A DNA stretch of 64,000 nucleotides from Ephemerocybe angulata (GCA_013368325.1 JAACJK010000112.1:62001-126000), one strand, 5' to 3'. Counted from the first letter of the stretch, positions 33,928 through 43,540 are shown. Notes: generated from the sequence alone by a model not told the origin. Numbers and translations: made by a program.

Positions 33928-35234
33928 GGTTCAGGTTCCAATCACCTGGGTAACGCAAGGGTGGGCTGGTCTTTAAATTACCGGCCCATACATGGGTGGT
34001 TGGTTCAGCCTTTTGGCTGCTAAAATTTTGTTGGACCCCCTTCTATAAACCCTAAAATAGGGCCCGGGGGGCTAATTTTGGGGCAGTTCTCAGCTGTAAG
34101 GGCATTCAAAAATTATATAAAGCATGATAGTAAAGTTCTGGACCATTTACAGTCCTTAAATATGTAGTTACAATGATAATAAATACTTTGCACCAAGTGG
34201 GAATTGAACTCGCGCTCTCTCCGGTTGACCTTTGGGTGGACCCGGATGCCGGCGAGTTGAGCGGAGGCTGAAAAAGCTTATGTAAATTGCCTTTTTGGGA
34301 AGGCTTGGCGCTTACGTAGGTGGTTGGTTCAATTTTTGAGGGCTTAATTTTTTTTCCGACCCTAGTGCTGTATTCTGAAGACCGGCCCACCCTTGGGGTA
34401 ACGATAACATCGGCAAATGCCGAAATTTCAACCATTCGCTCGATTTTGAGACTTCTAGCTGCATTGGACTTTAGATAATTTAGCCTTACATGCATATATA
34501 CTCTATTTAAATGTTTACAAGTTTTTGTGAGGATGTATGAACATTGAGGCGGTCAAGGGACGAAAAGCCGTCTGAGCACGATAACATTGGGTGTAGTTTG
34601 ATGGCGTCGGAAACCCCAGGCCCTTTTGAGCTCTCAATCCTGCATTTATATCTCTCTAACTTAACACATCGAGTCTTAGTACTTATTCACACTTTATATC
34701 TGTTTCTCTGCCATTGGGAGCCATGGAAGGCGGGCCAAACGTTCCAACATGCGATAACTTTGCTCTCGGCTGCCGGTCGGCACGGACATGTTATCGCACA
34801 TGTTATCGTGCAGCACTGCCACATCCCGGGCTTCGCCTGGGCGCCAAACGTCCTCTGAGGTTGCATTTAGGTCAGTTCTGGGCACATTTGGACTGTAATT
34901 ATGACGCTAAAATGTCCTGGCTCAATTGGGGACATCCACAGACTTTGAATATCAGCCGGTGCACAGTCCATCTATGCAGAAGGCAAAATGGGGCCTCCAG
35001 TTGAGGCATTGGGCAAAGTGTGACCGCAAAATCACAGATTTAGGCGAAATAGTGATAGAATATTAGGGCACTACTAGAAGCAAGAAGCAGCTGTGGTATT
35101 AGGATGAATAGGGCCTCATCTGAGGTGGTCTGGTAATGCTAGGGGTGTGTAACCCAAATTGGGCAGCTCCCGCTGCTCGAATTCTTTTTCGTCGTTTTTC
35201 TCCTTTTGGTACCCAGGTGAATGGCACCGAAACC
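33928..35234. repeat. TIR element copy 4, interrupted by MITE
   Basis: The copy is split after 28 bases by a 440-bp insertion plus an 8-bp duplication (448 bp in total). It then continues collinear with the others and ends at 35234, followed by the right-hand TSD. Confidence 0.85.
33956..34395. mobile_element. Nested MITE with 8-bp TSD
   Basis: Left end CAAGGGTGGGCTGGTCTT and right end AAGACCGGCCCACCCTTG form an 18-bp inverted repeat with one mismatch. The flanks GGGTAACG at 33948-33955 and 34396-34403 are a perfect 8-bp target-site duplication; the uninterrupted sequence with a single GGGTAACG is present in copies 1 to 3. Inside, GGTGGTTGGTTCA occurs twice (near 33993 and near 34319). There is no coding capacity. 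An 8-bp TSD suggests hAT-type mobilisation. Confidence 0.9.
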
Positions 35235-35242
35235 GAAAGAAT

Positions 35243-35551
35243 CAATTGGCTAGCTACATTACATATGGGGAACATGGAACGGATGGAGGCGGTACGAAGA
35301 AGCACGTGGTAATTGCCGTATATGGAAATATGAAGCAGGGTAAGGCAGTGCGAAGTAGGCACGTGACGATTACCATATATAGGAAAACGCGGTTATTGAT
35401 GATCCTTAACACTAAGAGTTTAGTGTCCAGGCATAGAGTTTCGTTCCTTATACCCAGTGAGAACCCGCCTTCGGCCAGGTGCGGTGAGTATCGTCAAATC
35501 GCGGCCCCGAGATGGGACTTCGGTCAGTCACAGTTATTCACGGCGGCCTCC
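35243..35551. other. Spacer between TIR array and LTR element
   Basis: It contains two imperfect direct repeats (about 35291-35335 and 35347-35392), each with GCACGTG and a TATATGG/TATATAGG run. No gene is seen. Confidence 0.4.
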
Positions 35552-35954
35552 TGATAAACTGCTAAGTTTATAAGTCGTTGAAGCCACTGCAAGTGGGAGA
35601 TAGTTCGATATATTAGTTAAGTTAGATAAAGAGAAATACAGCATGATGCACCTGCAAGTGGGAGATAGTTCGATAAGGGAACTACCCACTTGCAGTGTAG
35701 ACTATATACTGTGTGGAACAATAGACGATCCATATCGGGAGAACAATAAAGTACGTACGAATATGGAACAATAGAAGTGAGAACAATGCTGTGTGATATA
35801 TGTGAAACGATGGAATGAATGAACAATGTGATCGTGGATATATATAGAACAAAGAAGCATTAGAACAATAGAAAAGTTTGAAAGAGGCAGCGCCTATGTG
35901 AAGGTGAAGAGAACAATGGGCGAGCCATGGAGACATGTGCATTGTACTTCAACA
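35552..35954 (-). repeat. 3' LTR (element orientation)
   Basis: 403 bp. It contains a direct repeat of TGCAAGTGGGAGATAGTTCG and, just after the second copy, the inverted CCCACTTGCAG, so a hairpin can form; many GAACAAT motifs are scattered through it. No difference from the other LTR was seen by eye. Confidence 0.95.
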
Positions 35955-35964
35955 CACCCCCTCA
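35955..35964 (-). other. Polypurine tract
   Basis: TGAGGGGGTG on the minus strand immediately precedes the 3' LTR, the expected site for plus-strand DNA priming. Confidence 0.75.
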
Positions 35965-35982
35965 ATGCAATGTCACAGAAGA

Positions 35983-38900
35983 TTACTCAAGACCAAGAGC
36001 GAGACGGTGACGCTGTACAGCGGGTTTGGGGAGTGGTTTGGTGAAGATGTCGGCGATCATGTCGTTGGTAGGGAGGAAGTGAACCTCAATTTCGCCGCGC
36101 TTAATAACCTCTCGTATCCAATGCATCTTGATGTCGATGTGTTTCATTCTGCTGTGGTGTTCGGGGTTTCGAAGCACCTTGAGAGCAGATTGGTTATCGA
36201 CCATCAGTCGTGAAGGACCTGTGACTGTAGTACCAAGTTCCCGAAGGAATGACCGCATCCAAATGACTTCACGTCCTGCCGAGGAGGCAGCAACGTATTC
36301 GGCCTCTGTCGAAGAGTCCGCGACGGTTGCCTGCTTCTTGGCAGACCAGCTAACAGCGCCTGTGCCCATCTTGATAAGGAATCCAGAGGTGGATCGACGA
36401 GTGTCAAGGCATCCAGCATGATCCGCATCGGTATATGCCTGGAAGAGTTCTGAGGACAGAGACTCGCCTTCATTGCGATAAGTGAGTCGTAAGTCCATCG
36501 TTCCCTTCAGATAGCGGAACAGATGCTTGACGGCCTTCCAATGGATTGGACCAGGGTTCGAGTTGAACTGGGCAAGCTTGGCGACGGAGTAGGCGATGTC
36601 TGGGCGAGTTCCGATGGCAAGGTACATGAGAGCTCCGACTGCGTTTATGTATGGGACAGTCTTCATCTCACGTTGCTCCTGCTTGGAGAGATCGTACTTG
36701 GCAAGACTAGTGCCGCTGCCTGGATCCATAGGAGTTGCGACTGGTGTGCAGTTTTCCATGCGGAATCGTTTAAGGATATCGAGGATGTACTGGCGTTGGG
36801 AGAGGTGGAGTGTGCGGTTTTCGCGATCATAATCGACCTTGATACCGAGGAGGTAGGTGGTTGGGCCAAGGTCCTTGAGAGTGAAGACCTTGGCGAGTGA
36901 TTCCTTGAGCCATTTGACCTTGTCCTGACTCTTGGAGATGATGGTGATGTCATCGACGAATACTGGTAGAGTGATTCGGATACCATCGGCTTCCCATACG
37001 TAGAAGCTGGGATCTGTTTTGATCTGGGTGAATCCCAATCGTTCGAGTTCCGCTGCTAGTTTCTGATACCACAGTCGTCCGCTCTGTTTCAGGCCATAGA
37101 TACCCTTCTTGAGGCGGCAGACCCATTTCGCTCCGTTGGGGCCTCTGATTTCAAAACCCTCAGGTTGAGTCATGTAGACCTCGTACTTGTCTTCGATCTC
37201 GCCGTTGAGGTATGCGTTGGAGACATCGATGGACTCGATGTATTCCCCGTTCATGGCTGCTTTAGCGAGAGCGGTACGAAGGGCAGTGAGACGAGCAGTA
37301 GGAGAGAAGATTTGGTCGTAGTCAACACCAGGTTGTTGGGAGTAGCCTTTAGCGACGAGGCGTGCCTTGTAGCGGTCGATGGTGCCATCGGACTTGCGCT
37401 TGATAAGGAATACCCATCGAGAGCCAATTGCCTTCCTATCGTCTGGTAGCCTGACGATTTCCCAAGTGCCGTTGGCGATGAGTGCGTCCATCTCCGTTTG
37501 ACATGCAGCAGCCCAGAACTCATGGTCTGGTCGAGACATGGCTTCTTTCCAGCTGCGTGGGGAATCTTCTGGCCGTGTAGCAGCTCCGAAAGCATGTTCC
37601 ATCTTGTCAGTGGCCATCATGAGAACCATTTCCACAGCTTCATCAGCGGGGATGTATTCTCCTATGTCATAGACGTCCATGAGGGCTTGCATGATAGGAG
37701 TGGCGAATAGAGCTCTTTCAAGGTCGACGTTGTCGTTGTCCCCGTTGTCTTCGTCTTCGAAGTCCTGCGCTGTGAGAGGTGGCGGATTAAACGGATTTTC
37801 ATCATCCTTGTCACCCCCTTGATCCGCTGGCGGTTCACCCCCTTGACGTCGTGCAACTGGTTTGGTCGTTCGCCTCGTACCCCCAGTCAGTTTGAAGTAA
37901 TCAGGGACTGCTTTCTGGCGGACAGGGCGCGAGCCTTGTGCCACCATTGGCTGGGTAATGGGTTTCCGAGGGACAGGAGCAGGTGCAGAAGGAGGAGGAG
38001 CAGGAAACGTGGGAGCAGGGATAGGACGTTCAGGCGATGTAGGAGGAGTAGACTTTTGTGGCTCAGCTTTAGGTGTAGGCGAGGTAGGTGAAGTCGGGTG
38101 GAACTGTGGTCGAGACGCTGTTTGCTTGCCGAGAGCTTTTAGGTCCATGGTTTGGGAAGGTGTATGTGGTGGTGCCTGTTGGGTACCGCTGTTGTCCCCG
38201 TCATCATCGTCCTCATCATCCTCGTCATCCTCATCATCCTCGTCGTCCTCGTCGTCCTCGTCAGATGAGTCCTCGTCTGATGGAGGTGCTCGTGGAGGTG
38301 CAGGAGGTGCAGGAGGTGCAGGAGGTGCAGGAGGTGCAGGAGGTGCAGGAGGTGCGAGAGGTGCGAGAGGTGCAGGAGGTGCAGGAGGCGGTGCGTCGTC
38401 ATCCTCATCCTCGAGGTCAGGCCAGATATCCCCAAGGCCAATGGGTGTGTGTGCCGGTGCCGGCGTAGTGGTCGAGAGACCAGGGAATGTGTTCTCATCG
38501 AAGATGATGTCGCGTGAGATGTGTGCCTTCTTCGTGATAGGATTGTAGCACCTCCATCCTTTGTAGCCTGTTTCAAAGCCAATGAAGATGCAAGCCTCCG
38601 TGTGAGATTGGAGGTTCTTGCGATCCTTCCGAGCGATGTTAACGAAAGCTCGGCAGCCGAAGACTCGATAGATGGACAAGTCAGGTTTCTGCTTGTGCCA
38701 GACCTCGTAGGATGTGGTTTTGGAGAGTGCTGATGAGGGTGTGGCGTTCAAAACGTCGGTGAGATACAACACAGCCTGTGCCCAGAAGGATGCAGGGAGC
38801 TTTGCTTGGTTAAGCATGGCAATGACACCTTCAGCGAGAGTGCGGTTGAGGCGTTCAGCCACACCGTTCTGCTGGGGTGTCGCCTTGACTGTGTGTTGGC

Positions 38901-40746
38901 GTGTGATGCCGCGATCTGTGCACCATTTTGCAAAGTCATTCCCAATATATTCACCCCCTTTATCATCTCGAAGCTCCTTGACCTTTAACCCGTGTACTCG
39001 TTCGCACTCGGCGACAAACTCCTGGAACTTCTGGAACACCTCTGACTTGCGCTTTAGAGCGTACACTCGTTTGAAGCGGGAATAGTCGTCGATGAAGGTG
39101 ACCCAGTACTCAAAACCAGATGGTGTTCGTGGTAGTGGTCCGTGGACATCGGAGTGGATGCGATCGAGGAGTCCGTTGGCGCGATGCTGAGAGAGAGAAG
39201 GGAAGGGGTCTCGGTGCTGCTTCCCTGCGATGCAGTCGTTGCAGAAGTCCTTCATCGTTGTACCGTCCTTGACGAGTATCCCTGTGCCTAGCTCCTGTCG
39301 AAGGAGTGTGTCTAGACGATCCTTGCCTATGTGGCCAAGTCGCTGATGGAGCAGCTCCTTGTCTACCTTCGTCGTGAAGAACGCTGCTGACTGTGTGTTT
39401 ACCAGCGTGGTTCCGTCGAGAGTGCCAGTCGTTCCGCGAATGGTAGCTGCTAGGATTAGCTGACCTTTCTTGAAGAACTCTAACGTGGAGTCTTCAATGA
39501 CGATTCGGACTCCACAGTGACGAACGACGTATAGAAGGGAGAAGAGGTTGGATTGCAAATCAGGGACATATAGTACATTCTCGAACACGACAGTCTGCCC
39601 GGTCCTCCCATTGATCCTCGGTGTAAAGTACACAGTACCCATCCCGATCGCCCATACAATCTCGTGATTAGCGAGTTTGATGGGGACCTTCACCCTGACC
39701 ATGTTACGGATCCACTCGCGATGGGGCGTCATATGTGAGGAAGCTCCTGAGTCTGTGTTCCATGATGAGTCAGTGGGTGTAGAGGGAATTTGACGGGTGA
39801 GAGGACTTGCGATGTGAGCGACCTGTGCCATGAGGGCCCTCTCCTGCGGTGTGGCAGGAGACTGGGGAGCGACTTCAGCGACCTGAGCCTTTCCGTTCTG
39901 GAAGCGACACTCCTCGTTGGTGTGCGAGTTGGAGCGATGGTACTTGCACTTGTAGGTCTTCTTGGGCTTGGACGAAGCCTGAAGAGCGGCAGAGGAGGTA
40001 CCAGCAGCGAGGGAGGTGTTGCGAGCAAGGGAGTCGGCTTTGCGAAGGTGCTCGAGGATCTCAGAGGGGTCGGTTTCACCGTCGGTGGTGGAGATGTGGT
40101 TGAGCGTGTGGCGAAGGAGTTCGTCGTCCTTTCCGAGCCCGATGACGATCATGGCTGCGGAGATGTCGCGAGCGAGGTGCGCTGCGGTGTAGCCTGTGAA
40201 CCACTCTGGTAGCTCGCTGTACACCGTTCGTTTCTCCGTGGCGTCTCCAACCTTGACGTTCAGCTCTGAGGACTTCCCCTTTGTCATGTACGGACCAGGG
40301 GGAAGCAGTGAAGTGAGGCGTGCACCAAGGGCGACAGCCCGCGAGCCAAAGTCTTGGTAAGACTCGTCCTCAAAGCCAGAGGACTTCATGCGGAGGGAGA
40401 TGAGTTCTTGGAGGATGGTGATGCGGGAGCTGGAGTTCTTGGCCTCGTATTGGCCAAGGAGCGTGGTCCAGGTGCCAGGGAGATCGAGGATGGCGACATC
40501 AGAGAGGAGGGTCTCAGTCTGAGAGGCGTCAAGGGTGGAGCGAATGTAGCCAACAAGCTTCGAGCGGCGACCACGGAAGCTCTGGATGGTGCGAACATCC
40601 GAGGTGGTTGGTTCCGGCTCGATGCCCATGAGGATGTCATAGGCATCGTACTCAAGCGCCTTGTTGATGCATACACGCTTCCATTCCTGGACGGTGTAGA
40701 CGTTGAGGTGAACGGGCGAAGTGGTGGTTTCGTTGGACGAGGACAT
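35983..40746 (-). CDS. Copia gag-pol polyprotein
   Basis: One open frame of 1587 residues with no stop or frameshift between gag and pol. Gag region about 1-290, with a zinc knuckle C267-x2-H270-x4-H275-x4-C280 (second Cys replaced by His). Aspartic protease about 325-345 with D332-SGA. Integrase: zinc motif H467/H472/C502/C505, then catalytic D533, D595, E631 (spacing D35E intact). A Pro/Ala-repeat and acidic Asp/Glu linker spans about 775-860. Reverse transcriptase starts near W1111 (WVFLIKRKSDG) with D1174 and the active-site FVDD at 1263-1266. RNase H near the C-terminus has YTDADHAGC and DSSTEAEY. The protein should be self-processed into functional enzymes inside cytoplasmic particles. 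Every catalytic residue I can check is present. Confidence 0.96.
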   Translation of the reverse strand: MSSSNETTTSPVHLNVYTVQEWKRVCINKALEYDAYDILMGIEPEPTTSDVRTIQSFRGRRSKLVGYIRSTLDASQTETLLSDVAILDLPGTWTTLLGQYEAKNSSSRITILQELISLRMKSSGFEDESYQDFGSRAVALGARLTSLLPPGPYMTKGKSSELNVKVGDATEKRTVYSELPEWFTGYTAAHLARDISAAMIVIGLGKDDELLRHTLNHISTTDGETDPSEILEHLRKADSLARNTSLAAGTSSAALQASSKPKKTYKCKYHRSNSHTNEECRFQNGKAQVAEVAPQSPATPQERALMAQVAHIASPLTRQIPSTPTDSSWNTDSGASSHMTPHREWIRNMVRVKVPIKLANHEIVWAIGMGTVYFTPRINGRTGQTVVFENVLYVPDLQSNLFSLLYVVRHCGVRIVIEDSTLEFFKKGQLILAATIRGTTGTLDGTTLVNTQSAAFFTTKVDKELLHQRLGHIGKDRLDTLLRQELGTGILVKDGTTMKDFCNDCIAGKQHRDPFPSLSQHRANGLLDRIHSDVHGPLPRTPSGFEYWVTFIDDYSRFKRVYALKRKSEVFQKFQEFVAECERVHGLKVKELRDDKGGEYIGNDFAKWCTDRGITRQHTVKATPQQNGVAERLNRTLAEGVIAMLNQAKLPASFWAQAVLYLTDVLNATPSSALSKTTSYEVWHKQKPDLSIYRVFGCRAFVNIARKDRKNLQSHTEACIFIGFETGYKGWRCYNPITKKAHISRDIIFDENTFPGLSTTTPAPAHTPIGLGDIWPDLEDEDDDAPPPAPPAPLAPLAPPAPPAPPAPPAPPAPPAPPRAPPSDEDSSDEDDEDDEDDEDDEDDEDDDDGDNSGTQQAPPHTPSQTMDLKALGKQTASRPQFHPTSPTSPTPKAEPQKSTPPTSPERPIPAPTFPAPPPSAPAPVPRKPITQPMVAQGSRPVRQKAVPDYFKLTGGTRRTTKPVARRQGGEPPADQGGDKDDENPFNPPPLTAQDFEDEDNGDNDNVDLERALFATPIMQALMDVYDIGEYIPADEAVEMVLMMATDKMEHAFGAATRPEDSPRSWKEAMSRPDHEFWAAACQTEMDALIANGTWEIVRLPDDRKAIGSRWVFLIKRKSDGTIDRYKARLVAKGYSQQPGVDYDQIFSPTARLTALRTALAKAAMNGEYIESIDVSNAYLNGEIEDKYEVYMTQPEGFEIRGPNGAKWVCRLKKGIYGLKQSGRLWYQKLAAELERLGFTQIKTDPSFYVWEADGIRITLPVFVDDITIISKSQDKVKWLKESLAKVFTLKDLGPTTYLLGIKVDYDRENRTLHLSQRQYILDILKRFRMENCTPVATPMDPGSGTSLAKYDLSKQEQREMKTVPYINAVGALMYLAIGTRPDIAYSVAKLAQFNSNPGPIHWKAVKHLFRYLKGTMDLRLTYRNEGESLSSELFQAYTDADHAGCLDTRRSTSGFLIKMGTGAVSWSAKKQATVADSSTEAEYVAASSAGREVIWMRSFLRELGTTVTGPSRLMVDNQSALKVLRNPEHHSRMKHIDIKMHWIREVIKRGEIEVHFLPTNDMIADIFTKPLPKPAVQRHRLALGLE

Positions 40747-41019
40747 GGTGGAGATCGATTGACGATGTGTGAGGGAGAGGGAAGAAGGGGAACTTCTGGG
40801 CGAAAATCACCACAGTAGTGAAGGAATGCTAAGAGGAGTATAACTCCGAGATAGCGGAAGCGAGATCAAACACGCGGCTGGGCGTGTGATGTGGAGCTGG
40901 AGCAAGGCGTCGATGAACGACACGAAGCTGTGATGGAGCGAGGTGTGACCGAGTGAAGAGTGACGAGTGGGCAGTGATAGCGTATAGAACGCGGTGTCTG
41001 ATAACGTGTGGTGTCGTGT

Positions 41020-41045
41020 ATCAGAGGAGCCCGGGGCTCATAACT
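41020..41045 (-). other. Primer-binding site of the copia element
   Basis: Directly inside the 5' LTR the minus strand reads AGTTATGAGCCCCGGG. Eleven bases (GTTATGAGCCC) are complementary to the anticodon-loop segment GGGCTCATAAC of fungal initiator tRNA-Met, the half-tRNA priming known for copia. Confidence 0.65.
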
Positions 41046-41448
41046 TGATAAACTGCTAAGTTTATAAGTCGTTGAAGCCACTGCAAGTGGGAGATAGTTC
41101 GATATATTAGTTAAGTTAGATAAAGAGAAATACAGCATGATGCACCTGCAAGTGGGAGATAGTTCGATAAGGGAACTACCCACTTGCAGTGTAGACTATA
41201 TACTGTGTGGAACAATAGACGATCCATATCGGGAGAACAATAAAGTACGTACGAATATGGAACAATAGAAGTGAGAACAATGCTGTGTGATATATGTGAA
41301 ACGATGGAATGAATGAACAATGTGATCGTGGATATATATAGAACAAAGAAGCATTAGAACAATAGAAAAGTTTGAAAGAGGCAGCGCCTATGTGAAGGTG
41401 AAGAGAACAATGGGCGAGCCATGGAGACATGTGCATTGTACTTCAACA
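41046..41448 (-). repeat. 5' LTR (element orientation)
   Basis: 403 bp, reads the same as the LTR at 35552-35954. It should carry the element's promoter; a TATATATA run lies at 41332-41339. Confidence 0.95.
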
Positions 41449-41453
41449 CCTCC

Positions 41454-42443
41454 TTCTCAATCTCGGCAAACCATGGCCCTACTCTGGCACTAGATAGATA
41501 AAACTAATGTTATTCATAACCTGCTATAGTACTCTGGTGACTCCCGTGTCAATCCTGCGTGAATATGACCATATTCAAATCCTATTAGCAGTAATTTCCG
41601 TGGTATTTGCTGACTTAGACAATTGCAAACAGTCGAAAGTCGTGTTCACGAAGCCGCGCCAATCTTCACTTCTTACCACCACCATCTCCTCCGCCAAACC
41701 GACTTCACGAGATGTCCCCGCCCACGTAGCGGCCAGATTTGACAAGGCGTGTTCGCATCCGAATCAGAAAATGTCGTTGGCGGTGAGTCCATGGGGGCTG
41801 GTGGCTTCTGGCGTAAATATCAATTGACCTCGCAAGCTACTAGTAGGAGGCCCGGCCATGCAGGCAAAGGGAGGAGGAGGACTTGGTACGCACACTCCCT
41901 TCATCATTCCCCGTCTGTTGTGATTCCACTTTATCTGATTCCCTCAGTCCAGCTTTGGCAGACGCTTCTACACCTTGCTTCGACGCTCGAAATTCTCGCC
42001 TCCACCCACCGCCCAACAAATGTGTCCTCAGTTCTCGCGCCTCCACCATTTTCCCCGTTCCCTGCACCTGCGCCAGCCCGCATCCTCATGCGGCAATGAT
42101 GTACCGCTGTAGTTTTTCCTTCATGTACCGTAGCTAGAATTCGCTGAAATAGACCCATTTTTCTATCAAACCGTGCCAGGAGGAGGAGCCCGGGGCCCCC
42201 AAAAATGCAATAAATTATTGATTAAAGAATCTCGGTCCATCTCGGTCTCGCGAACCGCCGAGATTGGCCAGAATGCTGTGAGATGAGACGAGAAATACTG
42301 TCTCAATCTGACGACAGGTTTCGTTCCAGCTCGTCCAGTCTCAGGAAATCAGACGCTGAAAATCCCGAGCTGGGACGAGACTCACCGCACCTGGCCGAAG
42401 GTGGGTTCTCACTGGGCCTTATACATCCCAAGCCCTATAATTA
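41454..42443. other. Flank of the LTR element, no supported gene
   Basis: About 1 kb. Short frames on both strands carry no domains. The pre-insertion sequence continues from the left flank at 35551. Nothing recognised. Confidence 0.4.
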
Positions 42444-42583
42444 CTTACAAACCTGCCACTGGACTCGGATATTCTTCCTGAGAGAAATCGATGGTAATAT
42501 TTGCTTTTCTGGAGAGTTCGGCGCCTGTGCTATTTTGGTGCATGGAGAGAAGCATGTCAAATTGGGAAAATATATCGAACTCG
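42444..42583 (-). pseudogene. Deletion relic of a DUF4360 gene (last exon joined to promoter block)
   Basis: CTTACAAACCTGCCACTGGA at 42444-42463 matches the last exon of DUF4360 copies 1 and 2 in reverse (CTTGCAAACCTGCCACTGGA in copy 2). Only about 60 bp further, 42521-42583 matches the shared upstream block of those genes (GGTGCA, GAGAGAAGC, GGGAAAATAT). The body of the gene between them is missing. Confidence 0.6.
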
Positions 42584-43060
42584 CCTCACCGCGACGCGCT
42601 ACCAGGACCCCTACAACCCGAACCTGCATAACACCGATGCGCTCGCGCTCATCTTCGCCCACGGCGCAGGCTTCCATAAGGAACAATGGGAGACCACGAT
42701 CGAAGAGCTAGATGACCGGCGAGTGCAGTTGGCTGGGAAGAGTACTCACGGAGCCTGCACCTGTTTTTGCAACGGGCGTAGATGTCGACTTTAAGGAGCA
42801 CACGCTTGTAGGCGTCGGGCATTCTATGGGCGCCATTGCGCTGTAAATCGCCCTCCGCTTCCCACTCAGCATCCTCACAGCAGGCTACTTTCCCCAACTC
42901 AAGTTCCACTCCAGTGTGCATCGAGCCCATATGCATGAAGGAGGAATTCGGGCTCGGCGCACAGAACATGTTGATCATGGGCGCGGAAGGGCGGAGGGAC
43001 ACCTGGGCGCAAAGGAGGAGGGCGTACACGGTCATGAAGAGCCGTAGCGATCAGGCGCCG
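42584..43060 (+). pseudogene. Alpha/beta-hydrolase relic 1
   Basis: One frame reads TATRYQDPYNPNLHNTDALA followed by LIFAHGAGFHKEQWETTIEE, then after a break VDFKEHTLVGVGHSMGAIAL and, further on, a remnant of a C-terminal helix ending AYTVMKS. GHSMGA is the nucleophile elbow of an alpha/beta hydrolase and HGAG is the oxyanion-hole motif. The order resembles peroxisomal hydrolases of the fungal AKT2/Tri7-like group, named here from memory of the pattern only. Frame breaks, missing segments and no start codon show that it is not functional. The bases after IAL look like a former intron donor (GTAAAT), which is GTAAGT in relic 2. Confidence 0.65.
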
Positions 43061-43540
43061 AAATTTCCAATTAGGCGCCGCCGTCCAATTAGCCAAATTT
43101 TGGCAAATTCATTCATCTCAAGCTCACGGTCTCACAGTTGAAATGATGTATGGTAGTTGAAATGATGTATGGTAGTTGTGACGGTTGTTTGACATATTAT
43201 GGTAGAGAGACAAAGGAAAAAGAAAGAGATGGTAAAAGAAAAATCTCTGTCGAAAAAGTCAGAAGCTGGGAGGACCCGGGGACAGGAATTGGGCTCACAT
43301 TCTACGTAAACACGATGGCGCTACGGGGAACCGCGGATTGACTGCTTGCGGCGAGAGTTCAGTTCGAACTAGGCATGTCTGTCCAGAGGACTGCGTCAGC
43401 AATGAAAGCTGATTGCATGCTCAACATACCTTTTCAGTCGCCAACTACAGAGTTGCTAGAAAGGTCAACACCAGTGCATCCAAGGAAAGGGAAGATGAGA
43501 GCCCATACCGGGATGCCAGGGCGTGTCAGGCCGCCGAAGA
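43061..43540. other. Intergenic, nothing recognised
   Basis: About 480 bp with a short tandem duplication near 43141-43178 (TGAAATGATGTATGGTAGT twice). No gene is supported. Confidence 0.4.

Larger units (their letters stand above)
31325..35242. mobile_element. Tandem array of four TIR elements with one 8-bp TSD
   Basis: Four head-to-tail copies of an 859-bp element: 31333-32191, 32198-33056, 33063-33921 and 33928-35234 (the last interrupted by a MITE). Each begins GGTTCAGGTTCC and ends in the imperfect inverted repeat (22 of 27 positions; the shared core is TCACCTGGGTA). Copies are separated by 6-bp spacers: aagaat, cggttg, cggttg. The array as a whole is flanked by GAAAGAAT at 31325-31332 and 35235-35242, an 8-bp target-site duplication. 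Short frames inside are the same in all copies, so the copies are almost identical in sequence. No transposase is encoded, so it is non-autonomous; 8-bp duplications fit hAT-like or other 8-bp-TSD superfamilies. Confidence 0.88.
35547..41453 (-). mobile_element. Complete Ty1/copia LTR retrotransposon
   Basis: LTRs at 35552-35954 and 41046-41448 (403 bp each, beginning TG and ending CA) read as identical. The 5-bp flanks CCTCC at 35547-35551 and 41449-41453 are the target-site duplication. On the minus strand the order is 5' LTR, primer-binding site, gag-pol (40746-35983), polypurine tract and 3' LTR. The domain order protease, integrase, reverse transcriptase, RNase H is that of copia (Pseudoviridae). 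The uninterrupted reading frame and identical LTRs mean a recent insertion that may still be active. Confidence 0.96.

Noticed and set aside
31501..35004. 104-, 96- and 63-codon frames repeated in each array copy
   Set aside because: They recur only because the element is repeated; they overlap each other on both strands and have no domain. The elements are non-autonomous.
31325..35242. CRISPR-like or satellite interpretation of the array
   Set aside because: Units are 859 bp with inverted ends and 6-bp spacers in a eukaryotic genome; this is a transposon array.
35617..35942. 69- and 86-codon frames in the LTRs
   Set aside because: They lie in both LTRs in overlapping frames and are hydrophobic by AT-rich composition, not by signal-peptide design.
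38088..38468. Repetitive plus-strand frame (EVQEVQ repeats)
   Set aside because: Mirror of the Pro-Ala and acidic repeats of the copia polyprotein.
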